The translations under genes and the position numbers were made by a program. Below are positions 1 through 5,906 of a stretch of DNA of 14,256 bases, one piece after another. The stretch is from assembly GCA_964344215.1 (NCBI GenBank), contig CAYFMP010000088.1, positions 1 through 14,256 on the forward strand. The letters run 5' to 3'. Source of the DNA: CAYFMP01 sp964344215 (GTDB lineage Bacteria; Pseudomonadota; Alphaproteobacteria; Rhodospirillales; Casp-alpha2). Position 1 is the stretch's first letter. Each line of letters begins with the position of its first letter. Below the pieces are notes generated by a model. That model had not been told where the DNA came from and ran no database searches. It saw only the letters and a program-made list of their open reading frames with translations.

Positions 1-321
1 GGCGGTGGCGATGGCGGCGACGGCGGCGGCGGCAATGCCGGTGGTGGCGGCAATGCCGGCGGTGGAGGCAAGGGCGGCGGCAATGCCGGCGGTGGAGGCA
101 AGGGCGGCGGCGAAGCGGGCGCTGGAACCGGTGCCGCCTCCGATACCGGCGGCGAACCCGGCACGGGTGCCGGAGCCGGCCCGACGGGCGGCGCGCCGAC
201 CGGCACGGATACCGGAACCGACACGACGGGTGGCGCATCGAGCGGGGCCGGCACGACGACGACGATTCCGAGCGACGAGGTGTTGACCGACGACGAATTC
301 GACGGCGGCGGCGGCGGTTAG
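1..321 (+). CDS. C-terminal end of a glycine-rich low-complexity protein (5' end outside window)
   Basis: Frame 1 is open from the first base to TAG at 319-321 and gives 106 residues of a protein that starts upstream. It begins with a Gly/Asn/Lys-rich stretch (units of GNAGGGGKGG), continues as a Gly/Thr/Ala/Pro segment with many Asp-Thr-Gly steps, and ends in an acidic tail containing IPSDEVLTDDEF followed by five glycines. This frame is preferred over the alanine/arginine-rich alternative at 5-286 because it reads through the stop with a sensible acidic tail and because the repeats are in phase with its codons. Long Gly-rich tails like this occur on large secreted or surface proteins and on some FecR-domain proteins of Rhodospirillales. 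No diagnostic domain is visible here, so the function is unknown. Confidence 0.7.
   Translation, partial: GGGDGGDGGGGNAGGGGNAGGGGKGGGNAGGGGKGGGEAGAGTGAASDTGGEPGTGAGAGPTGGAPTGTDTGTDTTGGASSGAGTTTTIPSDEVLTDDEFDGGGGG
49..108 (+). repeat. Perfect 30-bp tandem repeat, two copies
   Basis: Bases 49-78 and 79-108 are identical 30-mers, each encoding GNAGGGGKGG in the frame of the glycine-rich gene. A degenerate partial copy (GNAGGG) precedes them at 31-48. The unit is a multiple of three, so copy-number change would lengthen or shorten the protein without a frameshift. Confidence 0.9.
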
Positions 322-324
322 GCC

Positions 325-353
325 GACGCCGTTCGGCGGCGTCCGGGGCTTTT
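325..353 (+). terminator. Probable rho-independent terminator after the glycine-rich gene
   Basis: Four bases after the stop codon, GACGCCG (325-331) and CGGCGTC (337-343) form a perfect 7-bp stem around a TTCGG loop. A GC-rich stretch and four T's (350-353) follow. The T-tract is short, so termination strength is uncertain. Confidence 0.55.
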
Positions 354-380
354 CAGCCGCGACTTTCAAGGAAATATCGT

Positions 381-423
381 GAAACGTATTGAAACGCGCG
401 TATTGCGCGCCGTTTTCTATAAT
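381..423 (+). promoter_or_regulatory. Candidate promoter with overlapping palindrome upstream of the globin-chemotaxis gene
   Basis: A perfect TATAAT lies at 418-423, 57 bases before the ATG at 480. The best upstream hexamer, TTGAAA (389-394), is 23 bases away, too far for a standard sigma-70 spacer, so an activator or another sigma factor may be needed. Just upstream is an imperfect palindrome: AAACGCGCG (392-400), TATTG, then CGCGCCGTTT (406-415), with one extra C in the right arm. CGTATTG is also directly repeated at 385-391 and 399-405. The arrangement looks like a regulator site next to a -10 element, but the regulator cannot be named. Confidence 0.4.
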
Positions 424-479
424 CGGCCGCTGAGAGACGGTTGTTTCGAGACCGCATACGTCATCAGGGAAAGGACACC

Positions 480-1289
480 ATGACCGAGGCCCCCATTACA
501 CCGCAGCAGATCGCCCTCGTTCAGGACACGTTCAAGGCCGTGGTTCCCATCCAGGAGCAAGCCGCCGAGCTGTTTTACGGCCGGCTTTTCGAGATCGATC
601 CATCGCTCCGTCCCTTGTTCAAGAGCGACCTGAAGGAACAGGGCAAAGCGCTGATGGCGATGATCGGGGTCGCGGTCAGCGGCCTCGACGAACTCGAGTC
701 CATCGTCCCCGCCGTGCAGGCGCTGGGCGAGCGGCACGCCGGTTACGGGGTGCAGGAAGAGAATTACGATACGGTCGCAGGCGCCCTGTTGTGGACGCTG
801 GAACAGGGCTTGGGAGATGCTTTCACGCCCGAGGTGGCGGACGCCTGGGCGAGCGCCTATACGATTCTGGCCGAAACCATGAAGGAAGCGGCCCGCAACT
901 TCGAGGCCGAGTCGGCGCCCGTCCCCGATCCGGAACCGGCGCCGGTTGCGGTTCCTACCGTGGCCGCCGCGACGACGCCGGAAGCCATGGCCGGCGACGG
1001 CGCTTCGGAAGGCCTGAAAGGCGAGATCACGGAATTGCAGGACGAGATCACCAAAGTCGGCAGGGTCGCCGAGCAGATCGACGCCATCGCCAAGCAGACC
1101 AACCTGCTGGCTCTGAACGCCACCATCGAGGCGGCGCGGGCCGGCGATGCCGGCAAGGGATTCGCGGTCGTCGCCGGCGAGGTCAAGAACCTGTCGAACC
1201 AGACCGCCAACGCCACGGCCGAGGTCTCGCAGGTTCTCGGCAACCTGCGCGAACGGATCGACCGTATGTCCGGCCTTATCCTGGATTGA
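480..1289 (+). CDS. Globin-coupled soluble chemotaxis-type signal transducer (globin + minimal MCP hairpin)
   Basis: 269 residues, probably a cytoplasmic heme-based gas or redox sensor that passes a signal to a CheA/CheW array. Residues 1-140 are a single-domain globin resembling Vitreoscilla hemoglobin. By-eye alignment places Tyr33 at B10 (ELFYGRLF), Gln54 at E7 (LKEQGKAL), proximal His86 at F8 (GERHAGYGV) and Tyr96 at G5. Residues 142-175 are a Pro/Ala-rich linker. Residues 178-269 are the methyl-accepting protein signalling hairpin: a helix, the conserved tip (QTNLLALNATIEAARAGDAG, then KGFAVVAGEVKNLS) and a short return helix. There is no membrane segment, no HAMP domain and no room for the methylation helices, so the signalling part is about 90 residues where about 250 is usual. 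I chose the ATG at 480 because AGGGA and AAGGA (466-475) lie just upstream; an upstream in-frame TTG at 441 has no such support. Fusion of the two domains is certain from the sequence; the function is inferred. Confidence 0.92.
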   Translation: MTEAPITPQQIALVQDTFKAVVPIQEQAAELFYGRLFEIDPSLRPLFKSDLKEQGKALMAMIGVAVSGLDELESIVPAVQALGERHAGYGVQEENYDTVAGALLWTLEQGLGDAFTPEVADAWASAYTILAETMKEAARNFEAESAPVPDPEPAPVAVPTVAAATTPEAMAGDGASEGLKGEITELQDEITKVGRVAEQIDAIAKQTNLLALNATIEAARAGDAGKGFAVVAGEVKNLSNQTANATAEVSQVLGNLRERIDRMSGLILD

Positions 1290-1422
1290 TCGACGGCCGG
1301 CGGAAGGGCGCGGCATTCGCAACCGCAACCGTCTGAAGCTAAAGAAAAAGTGAACGCGGTTTCGGCCGGGTTGCGATAAGCTTATATAGATAGAGGTCGT
1401 TGGTGATTGGAGAACGGCACCG

Positions 1423-1992
1423 ATGGCGATGAACCTGTGGGAAACCCTGCTGCGGCCGGATCAGGAAGAACGCCAGGATCCGGGACGGGCGATCGTGACC
1501 CGCGCCGCCAACCTGCTGCAGGTCGGCGAGTTCCAGGTTCTGCAACTGGCCTACAAGGAATGGCACGACGAGGAACTTCCCGAGCCGCTGACCGACCGGT
1601 TGTTCCACGCCTACATGATCCACGGTGAGGTGCCCTATTGGGCGCGGCACTACGCCGGCCAGATTCTCCGTTTGGATGAGCACGGCCGCCTCAACGACAA
1701 CGACCCCCGTTACCACCGCTACGATCATGACTACCGGACCCGTGTTCCCGGCGGCCTATTGAAATTCTGTCTCGCGGTGGCCGGGCTGGTGCTGTTCGTC
1801 GGCGGCGGGATCGTGCTCGCCAATCTGACCGTCAACAACCCGGCTTCGCTGTTTCCGCCGTATCTCGAGGAGGAAGACCTGCCCGGCGGGAAACCGTCGG
1901 ACGGCCGGACGGACGGGGCCGACCCGTCCCGCGATTCGGAGCTGCATTGGAAGTTCCGGCCGTACGTGCGAACGGGCGGGCCGCTGGGTTAA
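1423..1992 (+). CDS. Hypothetical single-pass membrane protein (189 aa)
   Basis: I do not recognise this family. Residues 1-108 are hydrophilic and predicted cytoplasmic, with a His/Asp/Tyr-rich patch (DPRYHRYDHDYR, about 94-105). One strong membrane helix spans about 112-135 (FCLAVAGLVLFVGGGIVLA). The remaining 50 or so residues are Pro/Gly/Asp-rich, probably periplasmic, and contain a Trp-Lys-Phe-Arg-Pro motif near the end. The first ATG (1423) is preceded by GGAGAA (1409-1414); a second ATG lies two codons later. Codon use is strongly GC-third-position, supporting a real gene. It follows the globin-chemotaxis gene after 133 bases in the same direction, and a TATATA (1383-1388) beside the palindrome ATAAGCTTAT (1376-1385) may give it its own promoter. 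Function unknown. Confidence 0.8.
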   Translation: MAMNLWETLLRPDQEERQDPGRAIVTRAANLLQVGEFQVLQLAYKEWHDEELPEPLTDRLFHAYMIHGEVPYWARHYAGQILRLDEHGRLNDNDPRYHRYDHDYRTRVPGGLLKFCLAVAGLVLFVGGGIVLANLTVNNPASLFPPYLEEEDLPGGKPSDGRTDGADPSRDSELHWKFRPYVRTGGPLG

Positions 1993-2044
1993 TCGTCCGT
2001 CGGGGCGTGTTGTCAGGTCTCGCGTTTGCGGTTAATGTCCGCCC

Positions 2045-2248
2045 ATGTTTGAAGCGACCGGCGAGCTCGAGCCTCTCGTCAATTTGATTTTTCTGTGTGT
2101 CACGGGCGCCGTCGCCTGGCATGGAATCCGCTTTCGGACGGAGGAAGGCGAGAGCGAATTCGTCCACCTGCTGTTCGGCTGTATCGCCGCGGTTTTCTTC
2201 TTCGGGGTCCTGTTCGACGACGTTCTCGGCCTGGTCGAGGTTTTCTAG
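2045..2248 (+). CDS. Small membrane protein of unknown function (67 aa)
   Basis: A 67-residue protein with two hydrophobic segments, about residues 10-28 (PLVNLIFLCVTGAVAW) and 42-62 (LLFGCIAAVFFFGVLF), separated by a charged loop (RFRTEEGESEF). That layout predicts a small two-helix inner-membrane protein. It begins 52 bases after the 189-residue gene in the same direction and may be cotranscribed with it. The ATG has no clear Shine-Dalgarno sequence, which lowers confidence, but the amphipathic pattern and GC-rich third positions favour a real gene. The TAG stop overlaps the left arm of the 2247-2306 palindrome. No family is recognised. Confidence 0.6.
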   Translation: MFEATGELEPLVNLIFLCVTGAVAWHGIRFRTEEGESEFVHLLFGCIAAVFFFGVLFDDVLGLVEVF

Positions 2249-2306
2249 AGCAGTATCCGACCGGAGTGAACCATTCAGGTTCAAGCCAATCGAATCTGCT
2301 TGCTCT
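2247..2306. repeat. 60-bp imperfect palindrome between convergent genes
   Basis: The outer arms AGAGCA (2247-2252) and TGCTCT (2301-2306) pair. Imperfectly matched middle segments follow, and a perfect inner stem TGAACC (2267-2272) / GGTTCA (2278-2283) closes on a 5-base ATTCA loop. It lies between the 67-residue gene and the convergent TPR gene, where a bidirectional terminator or a REP-like intergenic element would be expected. There is no T-tract on either strand, so intrinsic termination is uncertain. Confidence 0.6.
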
Positions 2307-2335
2307 GTTTCCCAATGAACTGGAGCGGCCCGCGC

Positions 2336-2959
2336 TCAGGGCTTGTGCATGCGTTGCAGTGAGTCCAGTTCCGGCACCCGCAGGCGCCGCTCGTTCTCCG
2401 GCAGCTGCAGTTGTTTGTAGAGATAAACGGCGCGGCCGCGGACGCTGGCCGGCTTGTGTTCGTAATAGAGGATCTTGTCGAAGATGCTGGGGCCTTCGGT
2501 GACCCCTTCGTCGGTGTTGATGGCGTCGACGTAATCCTTCAAGGCCTCTTCGTAGCGCCCCTGACGGTCCTTCAGAATACCGCGATTGGCATAGGCGGCG
2601 GCCAGCGCCGCGACGCCGGTTCTGTCGTCGGGCTCGACGTTGCGGTTGAGGTAGTCGATCAGATAGGTGAGTTCGGCCTCGGCTTCCGGGTATCTTTCCA
2701 TGCTCATCAAGGCGATGGCGCGCCCGCCAAGAGCGCCGCGATGATCGGGCTGTTTGCGGAGCGCCTCGTCGAAGCGTTCAATGGCCTCCTCGAACTTGCC
2801 GTCGCCGAGCAGGATGTCGCCCTGCCGGGTTTCGAAGTCGCCGGCCGGGCTGGAGACGAAGCTCTGAACGACCACCCAGAGGCTGAACATGACGAACGTG
2901 AGGATCGCCATCAGGATGATGAAGCGCCTGAGAACGCGTGGATCGGACAGCGCGCTCAT
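2336..2959 (-). CDS. Membrane-anchored tetratricopeptide repeat protein
   Basis: 207 residues. An N-terminal signal-anchor helix (about 12-34, FIILMAILTFVMFSLWVVV) is followed by a soluble helical domain. TPR-like repeats lie at about 43-74 (QGDILLGDGKFEEAIERFDE then ALRKQPD), 75-105 and 119-150 (AAYANRGILKDRQGRYEEAL). TPR domains are protein-interaction scaffolds; with this anchor the repeats probably sit on the periplasmic face. The ATG overlaps the TGA of the upstream 79-residue gene as ATGA, indicating translational coupling and a shared complex or process. The final stop codon overlaps a small GAGCG/CGCTC hairpin (2323-2337). The partner is unknown. It lies directly downstream of the symporter gene in the same direction, but a strong terminator separates them. 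Confidence 0.88.
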   Translation of the reverse strand: MSALSDPRVLRRFIILMAILTFVMFSLWVVVQSFVSSPAGDFETRQGDILLGDGKFEEAIERFDEALRKQPDHRGALGGRAIALMSMERYPEAEAELTYLIDYLNRNVEPDDRTGVAALAAAYANRGILKDRQGRYEEALKDYVDAINTDEGVTEGPSIFDKILYYEHKPASVRGRAVYLYKQLQLPENERRLRVPELDSLQRMHKP

Positions 2960-3195
2960 GACCGGAACAGGGAATCCACGTAAAAGACGGCGAACGGCAC
3001 GCAGAGAAGTCCTGCGGTGACGCCGGCTCTCTTTCTCAGGCGTTCGATCTCCGCGTCATTGACCGCCTGGGGGGCCTTTTTCTGGGCCCGGCGCACGGTC
3101 AGAATCCATATCAGCTTGCGGACCGGAAAGAACAGGGCGAGACCGAGGACGAAGGTCCATAGCCACTGGTACTGGGGCGTGAAAAGGGTTTCCAT
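2956..3195 (-). CDS. Small two-helix membrane protein, first gene of the TPR operon
   Basis: 79 residues: a membrane helix at about 13-33 (WTFVLGLALFFPVRKLIWIL), a basic cytoplasmic loop (TVRRAQKKAPQ, then EIERLRKRAG) and a second helix at about 58-76 (AGLLCVPFAVFYVDSLF). The ATG is preceded by GGGAG four bases away, a strong ribosome site. The stop overlaps the start of the TPR gene by four bases, so the two are probably made in fixed proportion. The family is not recognised. The very basic loop suggests an N-out, C-out hairpin with the loop in the cytoplasm, inferred from the positive-inside rule. Confidence 0.8.
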   Translation of the reverse strand: METLFTPQYQWLWTFVLGLALFFPVRKLIWILTVRRAQKKAPQAVNDAEIERLRKRAGVTAGLLCVPFAVFYVDSLFRS

Positions 3196-3250
3196 GAAAC
3201 TCCCGTTTGCCTCGCTTGATGACGGCCAAGCGCCGCCGCGGACGGCGCGG

Positions 3251-3279
3251 AATCTAACAGATCATCGACGACCCGACAA
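3251..3279 (-). promoter_or_regulatory. Candidate sigma-70-type promoter for the 79-aa/TPR operon
   Basis: Read on the reverse strand, TTGTCG (3274-3279) and TAGATT (3251-3256) are separated by exactly 17 bases, each matching the consensus hexamer at four of six positions. They lie 56 bases upstream of the ATG and downstream of the symporter terminator, so the operon need not rely on read-through. Confidence 0.45.
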
Positions 3280-3305
3280 AACAAACCACGGGCCATGCCG
3301 CAAAC

Positions 3306-3338
3306 AAAAAACCGGGGGAAGGTTTCCCTTCCCCCGGT
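3306..3338 (-). terminator. Strong rho-independent terminator of the symporter gene
   Basis: ACCGGGGGAAGG (3311-3322) and CCTTCCCCCGGT (3327-3338) form a perfect 12-bp stem with a 4-base loop. On the reverse strand the stem runs straight into a T-tract (complement of the A-run 3306-3311). It lies 20 bases past the symporter stop codon. Confidence 0.95.
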
Positions 3339-3358
3339 CCGTGTCGTTTGTCGGACGA

Positions 3359-5344
3359 TCAGACGCTCGGTTTCTCCAGCGTCGTTTCGCCGGCGACGTC
3401 GCCGATGTCTTCGACCAAGGCCTCGACTTCCTTCTCCGGCACGGTCGACATCTCCATCTTGTAGGCAAGGAACCACATCATGCCTACGCCGAGCAGCCAC
3501 CACAGGATCTGCCAGGCCCAGATCGACGGCATGCCGAAGGTCCAGGCGTCATAGCCGGCGTTCGGCGCGCCGAAGATGTCGTTGCCGATGACGGCGCCGG
3601 GGCCGATCCCGAAGAACAGCCACGCGATGGTGATGATCCAGGCGATTGGCTTCAGGCCCTGTTTCGAGGCCGGCAGGCTGGCGTGCTCACGCAGGAAGTT
3701 GTGATACTTCATGCGATGCGCCGTGTCGGCTTCGTTTTGGGTCATCGCCGAAACCGGGATGCACACAGCGAGGTTGAAGATCATGCCCCAACCGGCCGAG
3801 TGGATGGTCCACGGCCAACGGCCCCACGGCAGGTCGATGCCGACGACGCCGGCAATGGTGGCGCCGAACTTCTCGGTGAAGATGACCGCCAGCAGGCCGA
3901 CGAACAGGCCCCACGTGGCGCCCTGACGGGTGATCCACGGGAACCAGCAGACCGAAGCCAGCGACGGCCACATCTGGAAGCCGAAGGCGACCGCCAGGCC
4001 GCCGAGCAGCACCAGGGCGTCCTGCGAGTAGGTCGCCACCAGCAACGCCGACAGCACGATGAAGGCGACGCCCAAGCGGCCGAACAGCTTCTGGGTCGAG
4101 TGGTCCGCCGTCGGGTTCAGGTAGCGCTTGTAGAGGTCGCGGGTCAGGATGCCGCCGGCCGTCGACATGTAGGCGGCGCCCGTCGACTGCATGGCGGCCA
4201 GCGCGCAGACCGCGATCAGGCCGACCAGCCAAGGCGCCACGTTGCCAATGGTATTGATGTAGTGCGGCACCAGACCGCCCTGCTTGTTGGCGGTCAGGTC
4301 GGGGAGCACGGTGGCCACGGCCAGTCCCGCTTCGGTCACCGGGCCGTTGGCGCCGAGAATGTGCGCGCCCATGCCCTGGAAGGCGGTGAAGAAGAACAGG
4401 ATGAAGCCGATGCCGAACGACGACGCCCACACCTGCTGCGGCGCGAACGGCCGCGGGTCCTGGTTGCCGAACGACCACATGGTGAAGGCCGGGGCCGATT
4501 GGATGCCCATAAGCGCGAACATGTAGGTCAGGCACATGATGCCGGTCCACAGCCCGCCGACCGGCGTTTCCTTGCCGAGCCCGGCCGTCCACTGGATCAC
4601 GCCCGGGATGGCGAAGTAGGCATTGTAGTCGCCGCCGCCGTAGCCCTTGGTGGTGCCCCATTTGCCGAGATCGGAAGCAGCCAGCTTGGCCAGACCCTGA
4701 TTGAGGGCTTCCCAGCCGCCGGCGTGGTTGAGCGCGATCGAACCGACCATGACGATGCCGGCCGCGAGCAGAATGCACTGCAGGGTGTCCACGTAGGCGA
4801 CGGCGCGTAGGCCGCCCGACGCCACGTAGATCAGCACCACCAGCGACAGCACCCACATGCCGAACGTCTTACCGACGAGGTCGTCGGTGAGGACGTTGAA
4901 CAGGAAGCCCGACGCGCCGAGCTGCACGCCGAGGTACGGGATCGAGTAGAGGAGCGCCACGCATACCACCAGGATGCGAATGAAATCGCCCTGGAAGTAG
5001 TCGGACAGCATCTCGCCCGGAGTGACGTACCCGAAGCGTTTACCCAGCATCCACTGGCGCTTCAGGAACAGAACGCCGGTGAACGGGATGGTGATGGTGT
5101 AGAAGGACGCGTAGGCGTACTGGAAACCGTCGCGATAGACCAGACCCGGGTGGCCCATGAAAGTCCAGCCCGAGAACGACGTTGCCGTCGCCGCCAACAC
5201 GAACACCCACAATGAAAGTCGACGGCCGGCGACGAAGTAGTCACTCGCCGTCTTCGCCATCCTCGCGCACTTTACGCCCCAGAAAATACAGTAGGCCCAA
5301 TACAGTACGACGAAGATGAAGAGCCACGTTACTTTTGCAGACAA
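3359..5344 (-). CDS. Sodium:solute symporter family protein (SSS/SSF, TC 2.A.21)
   Basis: 661 residues and highly hydrophobic, with 13 or more membrane segments: an inner-membrane cation-coupled transporter. Family marks include DYFVAGRRLS before TM1 with an Ala-Thr-Ala-Thr-Ser-Phe-Ser core (about 35-58), the GGLRAVAYVDTLQ signature (177-189), and an Ala/Ser/Thr-rich helix at 383-398 (AAMQSTGAAYMSTAGG) where the second sodium site lies in characterised members, followed by GILTRDLYKRYL. The length exceeds the roughly 550 residues of ActP. The substrate cannot be read from sequence. Divergent pairing with a CBS-DUF294 gene suggests acetate or another short monocarboxylate, by analogy with known neighbourhoods. 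The start is TTG, fixed by GGGGAG seven bases upstream; no ATG or GTG is available nearby. No DUF4212/DUF485-type small subunit gene is adjacent. It has its own strong terminator, so it is probably monocistronic. Confidence 0.93.
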   Translation of the reverse strand: MSAKVTWLFIFVVLYWAYCIFWGVKCARMAKTASDYFVAGRRLSLWVFVLAATATSFSGWTFMGHPGLVYRDGFQYAYASFYTITIPFTGVLFLKRQWMLGKRFGYVTPGEMLSDYFQGDFIRILVVCVALLYSIPYLGVQLGASGFLFNVLTDDLVGKTFGMWVLSLVVLIYVASGGLRAVAYVDTLQCILLAAGIVMVGSIALNHAGGWEALNQGLAKLAASDLGKWGTTKGYGGGDYNAYFAIPGVIQWTAGLGKETPVGGLWTGIMCLTYMFALMGIQSAPAFTMWSFGNQDPRPFAPQQVWASSFGIGFILFFFTAFQGMGAHILGANGPVTEAGLAVATVLPDLTANKQGGLVPHYINTIGNVAPWLVGLIAVCALAAMQSTGAAYMSTAGGILTRDLYKRYLNPTADHSTQKLFGRLGVAFIVLSALLVATYSQDALVLLGGLAVAFGFQMWPSLASVCWFPWITRQGATWGLFVGLLAVIFTEKFGATIAGVVGIDLPWGRWPWTIHSAGWGMIFNLAVCIPVSAMTQNEADTAHRMKYHNFLREHASLPASKQGLKPIAWIITIAWLFFGIGPGAVIGNDIFGAPNAGYDAWTFGMPSIWAWQILWWLLGVGMMWFLAYKMEMSTVPEKEVEALVEDIGDVAGETTLEKPSV

Positions 5345-5358
5345 GATGGTTCTCCCCT
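5344..5358 (-). promoter_or_regulatory. Shine-Dalgarno site that fixes the symporter TTG start
   Basis: On the reverse strand AGGGGAGAA (5350-5358) precedes TTG (5342-5344), with 7 bases between GGAG and TTG. This near-ideal site has no alternative ATG or GTG in frame and supports a genuine TTG initiation codon. Confidence 0.8.
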
Positions 5359-5385
5359 ATCTATTTCGGTCCCCGTAGATATCGA

Positions 5386-5400
5386 ATGCGGCCCCCGCAT
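5386..5400 (-). promoter_or_regulatory. Leader hairpin in the symporter 5' region
   Basis: ATGCGG (5386-5391), CCC, CCGCAT (5395-5400) is a perfect 6-bp stem that can extend to 8 bp with one G-T pair. It lies about 42 bases upstream of the symporter start codon. It could be mRNA structure affecting translation or stability, or an operator. No T-run follows, so it is not an attenuator of the usual kind. Confidence 0.35.
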
Positions 5401-5763
5401 CCGACAAAAACACATCGATAAGATACGGCCGGCCCAGTAACTGTCTGAACCAGCACACAAAACGCTATGGAATCGGGATCGGATTCGTCTTCCGAATAAC
5501 GCTCATGCTTCCCTATCTTATTGTTTTATATCGTCTTTAACTCCAACTCACGGCAACCGACTCGCCCGAATCAGAGTGAGATCGTTAATAACATTTTGCC
5601 GCGTTTGACACAATAGGCTCGAACCCGCCAGCCTCTGTTAAGTATAAAATTCGATGCAGGTAGAATTGATTTTGCAGTGCCACAATATCGGTTGCACGGC
5701 AACAAACGGCTCGGCGCGTTTCATTCCGGTGGACTCAAAAACAGTTGAACGGAAAGGGTTTTC

Positions 5764-5868
5764 ATGCCCGTTAATAAATCTTCACCATTGGCCGCTTCTT
5801 TTGAAGGCGCTAACGTTTCTTGCTTTGTAGGCGGTGAATTTGCCAATCTGCGCTTCACGGCAAATTGA
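5764..5868 (+). CDS. Possible 34-codon leader ORF upstream of the CBS-DUF294 gene
   Basis: ATG at 5764 is preceded by GGAAAGGG (AGGG five bases upstream), and the frame runs to TGA at 5866-5868, giving 34 residues (MPVNKSSPLAASFEGANVSC then FVGGEFANLRFTAN). Its TGA overlaps the possible TTG start of the downstream gene (TTGA), the geometry of translational coupling. Against it: codon third positions are AT-rich, unlike the rest of the window, and no family is recognised. It could be a regulatory leader peptide or chance. Confidence 0.3.
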   Translation: MPVNKSSPLAASFEGANVSCFVGGEFANLRFTAN

Positions 5869-5906
5869 GGTTTGAACCCCCTTTCGAAAAGCCATTCGGG
5901 ATTTCG

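Larger units (their letters stand above)
5345..5906. other. Divergent intergenic control region (symporter / CBS-DUF294)
   Basis: About 560 bases, clearly more AT-rich than the flanking genes. Contents: the symporter ribosome site; a leader hairpin (5386-5400); ATTCG/CGAAT arms around a 5-base centre (5483-5497); three copies of CACGGCAA (5549-5556, 5695-5702, 5856-5863); a TTGACA at 5605-5610 with no well-spaced -10; a GTTGC/GCAAC mini-hairpin (5691-5703); a TATAAA at 5643-5648; and a 34-codon ORF (5764-5868). No confident sigma-70 or sigma-54 promoter can be assigned on either strand. The size and palindrome content suggest that regulators act on both divergent genes. Confidence 0.6.

Noticed and set aside
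5..286. Forward open frame encoding an Ala/Arg/Pro-rich 93-residue peptide
   Set aside because: It is a +2-frame shadow of the glycine-rich gene in frame 1, with no ribosome site and low-complexity content caused by the GGC repeats.
441..479. TTG-initiated N-terminal extension of the globin-chemotaxis protein
   Set aside because: It has no ribosome site, whereas ATG 480 has AGGGA and AAGGA upstream and the globin starts naturally there.
417..1328. 303-codon reverse open frame
   Set aside because: It is antisense to the globin-chemotaxis gene, whose domains are unmistakable; the Arg/Gly/Asp-rich translation is typical of high-GC shadows.
3017..4810. 597-codon forward open frame opposite the symporter
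   Set aside because: It is His/Arg/Gln/Asp-rich with no domain, lies antisense to a clear symporter gene and crosses its terminator.
5677..5682. TGGCAC on the reverse strand as a sigma-54 -24 element for the symporter
   Set aside because: The -12 element is missing: AATC instead of TTGC at the required distance.
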